A stretch of 12,337 nt of DNA from Parachlamydiaceae bacterium (GTDB lineage Bacteria; Chlamydiota; Chlamydiia; Chlamydiales; Parachlamydiaceae). Shown in pieces: positions 1 to 5,805 of the stretch. The stretch lies in assembly GCA_013817115.1 (NCBI GenBank), contig JACDDG010000029.1, forward strand, positions 1-12,337, read 5' to 3'. Within the stretch, counting starts at the first letter, position 1. Each line of letters opens with the position of its first letter. Below the pieces are notes generated by a model that was given only the letters and a program-made list of their open reading frames with translations, had not been told where the DNA came from and searched no databases. Made by a program: the position numbers and the translations under genes.

Positions 1-68
1 ATTTCCCTCTTCTCACATAGCCTTCCCATAAAATTAAAAATATGATAAGGTGAGGCCAAAACTATATT

Positions 69-1457
69 ATGCAAAAAAAAGCTTCGCAGGAGCGTGATCA
101 AAAAATGGAAAGATATCCAAGCAACGAAAAGAGTGGACCAGAGATAGTGTCCATGTTCCGCCAATCGATTGCGCCCTACAGCAAAAAGCTTGTTGCTTTA
201 CACCCACATCTTTATGGGAGCCTCTATCGAAGAGCCTCTGAAATACAGGCCCTCGACAAAATTTTAGTTCAACTTAGAATTGTGGCAGAAGAAGCTAAAC
301 GTCATCAGTACAATCAATTACCCCCTATCTTGGAAGCCATTAAAGATGCTCTTGATGGCCATTCTGAACTTTCCTGGTGGACTCTTTTTACAACCTCCAT
401 TGGATATGCCTTTGGAACCTCAAATAATCAAACGACTAATGCCGAAGAGGCTCAATATCTGACGACTATATCCGCCCTTTTGACCCAAATTATCAGGGAC
501 TACCAGTCTACCAATACAAAATTGCTTCTTGAAGTACGCTTAACAACCTTAGGTGTCGACGCACGACTCGTTGAGCTTGATAAAATTCCTGAAGGGGTTC
601 AAGAGGTAAACGAAACATTTGCCTACCTAACATCGGAATTTGAATTATTATCGAAAGAACTTGAGAAAATTTTACTATTGGCAAAAGTAAGTTGGAATCA
701 GGATAGCAAAACATTTCTTCATTATATTTCCAAAACCAATAAGCTTATGTCTATTGCAGAAAACATTGAACAAACAGATCTTGCGACTTACTTACAATTT
801 GAACGAAGCGGCGATATCCAACTACTTGAGACAAGCATCGGAAATATCTTAAAAGAATACACTTTGCCAGAAAATTCTACCGAAATGAATGCTTGGCAAC
901 TTCCGCAATTAAACACCGTTTTTGAATTATTCAATCATTTTCCGGATTTAATTCTTTTGGTACCAGCTAAAGAGCTTAGTATTCTACTGCAACAAACGGA
1001 AAAACTTTTCATCGCCGATCCCAATTTCGATAAAAAAAGGCCCAATATTTTTTTTTCAGCCACTCTTAAACACTATGTCAATTTTACAAATGACATCTGT
1101 AAAGAGCAATTCGAACTTTTGCTCGGTATCAGTAAAGGAAACAAGATAGATAGGTCTATTTCGAAAGACATGCTTTTTCATTTGAAAAATTACTTCATGA
1201 AAGAAAATGATTTACATCACATCTGCACTTTGGTTCTTACTAGACAGAAAGAACCCATGGGAGTGCAATGCGATCCTGCACAAATTCAAAAAGAAACTAT
1301 TAGTCGAATGGTGGCCTTATCAAATGCTTCACAGCCGAAAGACCTCGACCAATTTCTCAAAAGTTTCTCTAATGAGCAAAAAGAGAATCAGTATTTCCTA
1401 ATTCAAGAAATTATAATGGAGCAATTCATTCGATGGCGCAAAGCCGGCATTTATTAA
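69..1457 (+). CDS. Hypothetical protein, 462 aa, soluble helical
   Basis: I do not recognise this protein and assign no function. The frame is open for 462 codons from ATG 69; a TGA at 51-53 closes it upstream. An alternative start is ATG 105 (MERYPSNEKS), preceded by AGGAG at 88-92, so the product may be 450 aa. ATG 69 has AAGGTGAGG at 47-55, a little far away. The protein appears mostly helical with no signal peptide. The only notably hydrophobic patch is around residues 104-117 (WWTLFTTSIGYAFG), too weak to call a membrane helix. A Leu/Glu-rich stretch at about 185-205 could form a short coiled coil. No cysteine cluster or catalytic motif is visible. The region after it is decayed and carries no clear terminator. 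A lineage-specific chlamydial protein or secreted effector is possible, but nothing in the sequence proves it. Confidence 0.75.
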   Translation: MQKKASQERDQKMERYPSNEKSGPEIVSMFRQSIAPYSKKLVALHPHLYGSLYRRASEIQALDKILVQLRIVAEEAKRHQYNQLPPILEAIKDALDGHSELSWWTLFTTSIGYAFGTSNNQTTNAEEAQYLTTISALLTQIIRDYQSTNTKLLLEVRLTTLGVDARLVELDKIPEGVQEVNETFAYLTSEFELLSKELEKILLLAKVSWNQDSKTFLHYISKTNKLMSIAENIEQTDLATYLQFERSGDIQLLETSIGNILKEYTLPENSTEMNAWQLPQLNTVFELFNHFPDLILLVPAKELSILLQQTEKLFIADPNFDKKRPNIFFSATLKHYVNFTNDICKEQFELLLGISKGNKIDRSISKDMLFHLKNYFMKENDLHHICTLVLTRQKEPMGVQCDPAQIQKETISRMVALSNASQPKDLDQFLKSFSNEQKENQYFLIQEIIMEQFIRWRKAGIY

Positions 1458-1548
1458 GGTAAAGTCGGGGAGGTTGCGAGATTGCAAAAAAGTCCAAGCC
1501 ACGGTCAAAAAGGTTAGCAAAAGTAGAACATAGCAAAAATGTAGCACC

Positions 1549-1747
1549 ATCATTCCGATGTTGAGTTCAACGTCGCCCCCAAACAAGCCCAAGCCGCCAT
1601 CAAAATGCTAGCCGCCCTTATGCCTTTCCTGAGTCCCAAACGGGGGGTTATGTATACGACTATAAAATTATAAATCAACCTCAAGAACATCTCGATTGTG
1701 TCTTGGACATATTTGAGGGCTTCGTTGAAACTCAACATCGGAATCAT
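1549..1747. repeat. Diverged ~200-bp inverted repeat
   Basis: The segment starting ATTCCGATGTTGAGTT near 1552 returns on the opposite strand ending at about 1747. The outer 17 bases (ATTCCGATGTTGAGTT plus flanking) are essentially identical. Further in, the arms (about 1549-1615 and 1682-1747) still align at roughly three quarters of positions, sharing blocks such as GCCC.CAAA, CCAAG and ATC.A.ATG. A spacer of about 66 bases separates them. Tips better conserved than inner parts are typical of terminal inverted repeats of a small non-autonomous mobile element. An inverted duplication of a short coding piece is the alternative, since each arm has a fairly open frame reading outward-in (MLSFNEALKYVQ on the minus strand, a similar APKQAQ reading on the plus). 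No clear target-site duplication was seen. Confidence 0.5.
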
Positions 1748-1767
1748 GCTTTTAACTCAATCTTTTT

Positions 1768-1827
1768 TTGAAAAAGATGTAGGATACCAACGATGCCTTT
1801 GTCTCTTGCAGCCCACATCTTTTTCAA
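1768..1827. repeat. 16-bp inverted repeat, hairpin with 28-nt loop
   Basis: TTGAAAAAGATGTAGG at 1768-1783 pairs with CCCACATCTTTTTCAA at 1812-1827, 15 of 16 positions, across a 28-nt loop. Left of it is a run of seven T; on the right GAGAGA can continue the pairing through G-U wobbles. There is no U-run after the right arm, so it is not a standard forward terminator. It lies 20 bp from the larger inverted repeat and may belong to the same decayed mobile or repeat region. Confidence 0.5.
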
Positions 1828-1951
1828 GAGAGAACTGACTTAAGTCCCGATAGGGACGGCCCTGTTTGTCTTCCTGGATCAGTACCGTTTAGATTTGTGA
1901 AAAAGACTAAAACAGCTCTAACCAATATTCACGAAAGAACCTTAAATCCCA

Positions 1952-2214
1952 ATGGAAACGGCTGGCTTGCCACAAATTATTTACGCAATTCTTCTACTAG
2001 AAGCAGGCGCCAATTGTAATGTAGCAAATTCTAGAGGTGAAAGACCCCTACACTTTGCTGCCCTCCTTGATACTGACAACTTGGTCGGTGCTCTATAGCG
2101 AAAAAGCATATATTAATGCATGGGACAATAATGGGTAAAACAGCTCTTGACTGGGCAATAAGTAAGAAGAAAAATGCGTGCATAAAATTGCTGTCTTCGC
2201 GCAACTCATCTTAA
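1952..2214 (+). pseudogene. Ankyrin-repeat protein remnant, frameshifted
   Basis: Two ankyrin-type units can be read in different frames. The first frame (to the TAG at 2096-2098) gives ILLLEAGANCNVANSRG followed by ERPLHFAALLDTDNLVGAL, matching the LLL..GA..N..N..G.TPLH.AA pattern. The next unit begins in another frame at about 2103 (AYINAWDNNG) and switches frame at a GGG at 2133-2135, continuing as GKTALDWAISKKKNACIKLL to the TAA at 2212-2214. Upstream, a frame open from 1783 to 2019 contains TLNPNGNGWL and may be an earlier part of the same gene. At least three frame disruptions in a short span make a functional product unlikely. Ankyrin proteins are common, fast-decaying putative effectors in amoeba-associated chlamydiae; that role is inferred from the family. 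Confidence 0.7.
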
Positions 2215-2248
2215 TAAGCAAGAAGGTCTTTACTGCGCATTTTATTAG

Positions 2249-2277
2249 TGGAAACCTTATTGAAACTCTGCTATACT
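2249..2277 (+). promoter_or_regulatory. Putative sigma-70-type promoter for rbfA cluster
   Basis: TGGAAA at 2249-2254 and TATACT at 2272-2277 are separated by 17 bases and end 23 bases before the rbfA ATG. The -10 is close to consensus (5/6) and the -35 partial (4/6). It fits a cluster lacking the usual upstream infB. Sequence match only. Confidence 0.4.
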
Positions 2278-2300
2278 TTTGCTCATAACCAAGGTTTATT

Positions 2301-2717
2301 ATGGCTAAAAAACGCACAGCTCGTCTCAATTCATTACTTAAAGAAGTTATTTCAGACGTAATTCGTAAAGATACTCGTAACCCGCATATCAATTCGCTAC
2401 TGACAATTACGCACGTGGACATTACTCCAGATCTGCATTATGCGAAAGTCTTTGTAAGCGTCATCGGGACTGATGCAGTTAAGGAAGAAACTGTAAAAGC
2501 ACTGAACAGTGCCGCCGGTTTTATAGCTGTTAATGCATCGAAACAAGTTGTAATGCGCTACTTCCCTCAACTGACGTTCAAGCTTGATGATAGTGTCGAC
2601 ACACAAATTCGCGTTGAAATGTTGCTTCAAGAAATCTCTAAAGAACAGAAAGCTCGCCCTCACACTGAAGAAGTAAGCGAAGATTTACTGGAAAAGGAAA
2701 CTTCTGATGAACCATGA
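2301..2717 (+). CDS. rbfA: 30S ribosome-binding factor A
   Basis: RbfA is a small cytoplasmic KH-like-fold protein that binds the 30S subunit and helps late 16S rRNA maturation, including in the cold. The 138 residues show the family pattern: basic start MAKKRTARLNSLLKEVISDV, a central beta segment with DITPDLHYAKVFVSV, the LNSAAGFI turn that gives the interrupted KH helix, and the closing RYFPQLTFKLDDS...RVEMLLQEI. A Glu/Lys-rich tail of about 25 residues follows and varies in the family. ATG 2301 has AAGG at 2291-2294, six bases upstream. The 3' end overlaps truB by 11 bp, indicating co-transcription and probable translational coupling. In Chlamydia rbfA usually follows nusA-infB; here the upstream neighbour is a decayed ankyrin gene, so it probably uses its own promoter. 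Confidence 0.95.
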   Translation: MAKKRTARLNSLLKEVISDVIRKDTRNPHINSLLTITHVDITPDLHYAKVFVSVIGTDAVKEETVKALNSAAGFIAVNASKQVVMRYFPQLTFKLDDSVDTQIRVEMLLQEISKEQKARPHTEEVSEDLLEKETSDEP

Positions 2718-3417
2718 ACATCGCTCTTCAGAAGGCATTTTACTTGTCGACAAGCCTAAGGGTAAAACTGCATTTGATCTGGTGGCTATTTTGCGCCGAC
2801 GCCTCAATGTTAAGACTATTGGCCACGCCGGCACGCTCGACCCGATGGCTACGGGTGTTATGGTCATGCTTATCGGAAAAAAATACACAACTCAATCTAA
2901 CCAGTTTCTAACTGAAGAGAAAGAGTACATTGGGCAGGTACATCTTGGAATTGAAACAGACTCCTATGACGCTGAAGGTAAAGAAGTTTCGACATCTCCA
3001 ATTGTTCCGCCTGAAGAACAACTGATGCAGGCCCTAACTACTTTTCAAGGGGAAATTCAACAAATTCCTCCTATGTTCTCTGCAAAAAAAATCAATGGAC
3101 AAAAGCTCTGCAATTTGGCTCGACAAGGAAAAACTGTCGAACGTCAACCTGTAACTTTAACTGTGAAGACTGAACTAATTTCGTATGCTTACCCTTTTAT
3201 AGAATTACGCATTATCTGCAGTAAAGGCACTTACGTAAGAAGTATTGCACACGATTTAGGAAAATTATTAGGATGCGGAGCGCACCTTTCTGCTCTTGTT
3301 CGGACGCGCAGCGGTTCGAATTCCCTATCTGAATGCATCGATGGTGCGGGTCTTTATAGCGGAGATATCTCTTTACTAGAAATTGTTAATAACCTTCGAA
3401 CCACTCCCCCAAAATAG
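2707..3417 (+). CDS. truB: tRNA pseudouridine-55 synthase, short form
   Basis: TruB converts U55 of the tRNA T-loop to pseudouridine. The catalytic block GHAGTLDPMATGV is present with the nucleophile Asp45. Other family blocks are the N-terminal GILLVDKPKGKTAFD, the QIPPMFSAKKINGQKL segment, and CSKGTYVRSIAHDLG with LSALVRTRSG near residues 175-205. At 236 aa it is much shorter than E. coli TruB (314 aa) and ends soon after the catalytic domain, lacking the C-terminal PUA-type domain; chlamydial TruB proteins are similarly short. AAGGAA at 2694-2699, inside the rbfA end, is a good ribosome binding site seven bases before ATG 2707. It overlaps rbfA and is followed after 3 bp by trmB, forming a tRNA/ribosome-maturation cluster. 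Confidence 0.95.
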   Translation: MNHEHRSSEGILLVDKPKGKTAFDLVAILRRRLNVKTIGHAGTLDPMATGVMVMLIGKKYTTQSNQFLTEEKEYIGQVHLGIETDSYDAEGKEVSTSPIVPPEEQLMQALTTFQGEIQQIPPMFSAKKINGQKLCNLARQGKTVERQPVTLTVKTELISYAYPFIELRIICSKGTYVRSIAHDLGKLLGCGAHLSALVRTRSGSNSLSECIDGAGLYSGDISLLEIVNNLRTTPPK

Positions 3418-3420
3418 TCT

Positions 3421-4104
3421 ATGAAGCCTTCCGATTTTAAAATGCCGCTTTTGCGCACCAAAGGATTAAGTGTGATCAATGATCGCATTTGTCATTTAGC
3501 AAAATATGTCACACCAGAGTTTCCATTCAGTTTCCCTGCATGGAATCATCCTGATATCTTCGGCAATTCTAATCCTGTAAAAATTGAATTTTGCAGTGGA
3601 AATGGTCAGTGGATAGCACAAAGAGCTATTGACGATCCTTCTACAAATTGGGTTGCCGTAGAAATGAAATACGGACGTACGCGAAAAATTTGGTCCAAAA
3701 TTAAAAATCTTGGGCTCAAAAATTTGTTTGTAGTAAATGGAGAAGGTGAATCAGCTTCACAACTTTATTTCCCCAAAAATAGCGTGCAAGAGATTTACAT
3801 TAATTTCCCTGACCCATGGCCCAAACGTCATCATGAAAGACATCGCATTGTCAAAACATCATTTGTAAAAATTATGGCAGATCTTTTGACTGAAAATGGG
3901 ACGGTTACTATCGTTACGGATGATCTCTTTTATTCTGAATGGACACTTAAAACCTTTAAAGATTCTCCGGATTTTATTTCTAATATACCTTTTCCGCATT
4001 GCACCACAGATTGGCAAAATTATGGAAATTCTTTCTTCGAAGCTCTTTGGCGCGAAAAAGGACGATCCATTATCTATCATAAATTTCAAAAGGCCATGAA
4101 ATAG
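3421..4104 (+). CDS. trmB: tRNA (guanine-N7)-methyltransferase
   Basis: TrmB uses S-adenosylmethionine to methylate N7 of G46 in the tRNA variable loop. In 227 aa the sequence shows a Rossmann methyltransferase loop, IEFCSGNGQWI, in the position of the usual EIG.G.G. Next come the near-diagnostic NFPDPWPKRHHERHR (about residues 128-142), then VTIVTDDLFYSEW, and a C-terminal SFFEALWREKGRSIIYHKF that matches the T.FE.....G..I......  ending of the family. Cys-Ser in the SAM loop is slightly unusual but keeps the G.G pattern. No Shine-Dalgarno sequence precedes ATG 3421, which lies 3 bp after the truB stop, so translation is probably coupled to truB. ATG 3442 (MPLLRTKG) is a possible later start. 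It acts with TruB on tRNA. Confidence 0.93.
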   Translation: MKPSDFKMPLLRTKGLSVINDRICHLAKYVTPEFPFSFPAWNHPDIFGNSNPVKIEFCSGNGQWIAQRAIDDPSTNWVAVEMKYGRTRKIWSKIKNLGLKNLFVVNGEGESASQLYFPKNSVQEIYINFPDPWPKRHHERHRIVKTSFVKIMADLLTENGTVTIVTDDLFYSEWTLKTFKDSPDFISNIPFPHCTTDWQNYGNSFFEALWREKGRSIIYHKFQKAMK

Positions 4105-4178
4105 AAATTGGATTTGAAATGTGATAGGAAAAAAATTCGCAATAAAAATAGGAATAGGTAATAGGGAATAGTTGTAAA

Positions 4179-5168
4179 ATGTTAAGCGATTTAAATAATC
4201 TGAATGCTGAAAGCGTTACAATACACTTGGATGCAACACAAAAAGCGACCTTAAATTGGGAACTCGCCATCCAAGAAGCATCACAGGCGCTTGAAAAAGG
4301 CTTGAAGATTATTTGGGAGCTAGATTTTGGCCTTTTTGATCGCCTTTTATACCCCATTTCTCATCCCCAGCAATTTTTATCGTTATGTTTAGCTATTGAA
4401 CACTTCCGTAATGTCATTTGGGAGCCTTTTCAGCATTCGACTCTTGGCGTATTGGTTTACAAAGGTACATTTAATTCTCAAGAAATTTCTGCTTTAGTAC
4501 ATGAAAGAGCTTTGCAAAATTGGGTCCAAGAGCGCTTTGATTCTATCGAAGAATTCAGACTTGAAACAGGTATTGCTTTAGAGCAATTTGAGGCTATCGA
4601 ATTGGCGACTTTTAGGGAAATACCTGAAGCGAAATTCTTGCTATCGCTATTTTGTCGTGATGTTGCATTAGATTACATAAAACAATTGGCTGGGCAATTG
4701 CCCTATGGGGTTGACCCCCTGATTAAATTGTCTATGGATAAAAACCTATCTTCTGCAGAGAAAATCATTTTCCAAAATGAAGAATGTTATAGGCCTTTAA
4801 TATTTAATGTGGATGAAAACGCTCTTGGACGCTGCATCGGAAATGTCCATATTATTGGACATGCCGGACATGTTGGTATTTATCTTCCCCCTGTAAATAA
4901 ATTTTCAACACGATGGAATTTATTATTTGATAACGCCATAAGATATTTTGTTGCAAATAACATTACGTTTCGTCTAATTTCCGATGAATCTCTTATCATG
5001 AGCCTAGAAGGGCTTGACGATCTTGTTATTTGTCCTTCAGCCATATCTTATTTAGGAAAAAGGCAATTGCAAGGTTTTTGCGCTGCAGGTGGCAGAGTTC
5101 TTTTACTTGAAGACACATCACTTGGGTTGTCGCATGAACTGTTTTTTGATGATTTTTGTAACGCTTGA
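4179..5168 (+). CDS. Conserved-looking hypothetical protein, 329 aa
   Basis: I cannot assign a function. The ORF begins 74 bp after trmB, with AGGGA at 4163-4167 eleven bases before ATG 4179, in an A/G-rich leader containing three close TAGG repeats. It is probably the last gene of the rbfA cluster. The N-terminal half contains IIWELDFGLFDRL and LAIEHFRNVIWEPFQHSTLGVLVYKG, a pattern I associate with uncharacterised chlamydial proteins, though unchecked. The C-terminal third (about residues 215-325) alternates beta and alpha and ends with DLVICPSAISYLGKRQLQ followed by AAGGRVLLLED. That resembles the glutamine-amidotransferase-like fold that follows the TIM barrel in some glycoside hydrolases (beta-galactosidase trimerisation domain). 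A sugar-binding or hydrolase-derived role is only a weak inference. No signal peptide or membrane helix is visible. Confidence 0.8.
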   Translation: MLSDLNNLNAESVTIHLDATQKATLNWELAIQEASQALEKGLKIIWELDFGLFDRLLYPISHPQQFLSLCLAIEHFRNVIWEPFQHSTLGVLVYKGTFNSQEISALVHERALQNWVQERFDSIEEFRLETGIALEQFEAIELATFREIPEAKFLLSLFCRDVALDYIKQLAGQLPYGVDPLIKLSMDKNLSSAEKIIFQNEECYRPLIFNVDENALGRCIGNVHIIGHAGHVGIYLPPVNKFSTRWNLLFDNAIRYFVANNITFRLISDESLIMSLEGLDDLVICPSAISYLGKRQLQGFCAAGGRVLLLEDTSLGLSHELFFDDFCNA

Positions 5169-5441
5169 TTTTTTAGCTCCCCTTCAATCATTCTGGAACT
5201 AATATGGCGGTTAACTGCCTCTTTATTCTTTACAAAAAAAATAAACTCAAAGAAGAATGAAATAAAGTTAACACTTTCATAGAAAATGGCTACTGCTAAA
5301 TGGGGCACATATGTACAATTGGATTGCAAGCTTCAAAAAAAACCTCTCAAAATATGTTATTTTTTTGATAGTCTTTATTTTTGGTTTCCCACTATTAGCT
5401 ACAGCTGTATTGCTATGAAAGGGTCCTAGTACACCATGTCG
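5169..5441. other. Non-coding gap after the rbfA cluster
   Basis: A/T-rich sequence after the 329-aa gene. There is a short palindrome around GGCGGTTAACTGCC near 5204-5217, without a following U-run, so no clear terminator at the gene end. The only coding candidate is the 35-codon frame at 5311-5418. Nothing else is recognisable. Confidence 0.5.
5311..5418 (+). CDS. Possible 35-aa single-helix membrane peptide
   Basis: A short open frame from ATG 5311 to TGA 5416-5418. It begins MYNWIASFKKNLSKY and continues as a hydrophobic stretch of about 20 residues (VIFLIVFIFGFPLLATAVLL) ending at the stop. Lysines before one helix is the profile of a small inner-membrane protein with a cytoplasmic N-terminus, or of a signal peptide left from a decayed gene. 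A weak GGGG at 5302-5305 is the only ribosome-binding candidate. A/T-rich DNA gives hydrophobic frames by chance, so confidence is low. Confidence 0.2.
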   Translation: MYNWIASFKKNLSKYVIFLIVFIFGFPLLATAVLL

Positions 5442-5571
5442 ATTAAATTGTCGGTTTTTGCTGCGTGAAAGCCCCTGCGATTAATTAAAAAAAACAGGTC
5501 ATTATTATGTGGACCTGTTTTTTTAAATTCAATTGCGGGGCTTTGACGCTAGCTAAACCCGACAATTTAAT
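5442..5571. repeat. 130-bp near-perfect palindromic element
   Basis: The arms 5442-5500 and 5512-5571 are inverted copies of each other, differing by a few substitutions and single-base indels, around an 11-nt centre. Shared blocks from outside in are ATTAAATTGTCGG, TTT..GCT.GCGT.AAAGCCCC, GC.ATT.AATT and an A-run followed by CAGGTC. The right end continues as CGACAATTTAATTGTCG (5560-5576), itself a small palindrome. An arm of about 60 bp is far longer than a terminator needs. The structure suggests a palindromic repeat or MITE-like element inserted between genes. No clear target-site duplication or second full copy was seen in the window. Confidence 0.7.
5487..5524. terminator. Bidirectional intrinsic-terminator-like hairpin
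   Basis: The centre of the 130-bp palindrome has an A8 run (5487-5494), CAGGTC (5495-5500), an 11-nt loop, GACCTG (5512-5517) and a T7 run (5518-5524). Either strand gives a GC-containing stem followed by a U-tract. It could end the rbfA-to-4179 transcript about 330 bp after the last gene. Confidence 0.5.
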
Positions 5572-5582
5572 TGTCGAAAATT

Positions 5583-5680
5583 TTAATTTGAAAGCTATCG
5601 AGGTTTGAAAATTCGAAAGTGGCCTTATGTTGCATTATTGGATTACTTTCGATTTCTGAACCCGGAAGCTTTGAAATTAA
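5583..5680. repeat. Second imperfect inverted repeat upstream of lysS
   Basis: 5583-5620 (starting TTAATTTGAAAGCT, ending TTCGAAAGT) is an inverted match of 5645-5680 (starting ACTTTCGA, ending AGCTTTGAAATTAA) with a few mismatches and gaps and a 24-nt spacer. The element is flanked by an 11-bp direct repeat AAAATTTTAAT at 5577-5587 and 5690-5700, which could be a target duplication but is low-complexity. It lies 12 bp from the 130-bp palindrome; the arms are not obviously the same sequence family. Confidence 0.5.
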
Positions 5681-5700
5681 TAATTTAAAAAAATTTTAAT
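5671..5700 (+). promoter_or_regulatory. Putative lysS promoter
   Basis: TTGAAA at 5671-5676 and TTTAAT at 5695-5700, spaced by 18 bases, each match the sigma-70 consensus at 5 of 6 positions. Initiation near 5707 would give a leader of about 100 nt before lysS. The -35 lies in the right arm of the inverted repeat, so the repeat may have supplied it. A/T-rich DNA makes chance matches common. Confidence 0.3.
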
Positions 5701-5704
5701 CGAA

Positions 5705-5730
5705 GGGTGCACGGGTGTTTGTGTGCGCCC
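5705..5730 (+). promoter_or_regulatory. Hairpin in the lysS leader
   Basis: GGGTGCAC (5705-5712) pairs with GTGCGCCC (5723-5730) over 8 bp with one G-U pair and a 10-nt loop. It begins just where a transcript from the putative lysS promoter would start and is followed by AAAAATTTG, so it is not an ordinary terminator. A role in mRNA stability or control is possible. It does not resemble a T-box, as no T-box consensus was found. Confidence 0.3.
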
Positions 5731-5805
5731 AAAAATTTGAAATGTTAGCTCCACTAGGGAATTACAGATCCCTTAAAAAAGAATCATCCTTAAACCCTGG
5801 GTAAT

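Larger units (their letters stand above)
1458..2248. other. Gene-poor, decayed intergenic stretch
   Basis: No intact gene is supported across these roughly 790 bases. The first 90 bases (1458-1548) show nothing recognisable. The rest holds a diverged inverted repeat (1549-1747), a hairpin-forming repeat (1768-1827), a short GTCCC-GATA-GGGAC hairpin (1844-1857) and an ankyrin-repeat pseudogene. Two minus-strand open frames of about 65 codons (1398-1592 and 1550-1747) lie over the inverted repeat. They have no convincing ribosome binding sites, and I read them as by-products of it. Confidence 0.6.

Noticed and set aside
1398..1747. Two minus-strand frames of about 65 codons, both with hydrophobic stretches.
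   Set aside because: They lie over the inverted repeat and the end of the first gene, lack ribosome binding sites, and are better explained as by-products of the repeat.
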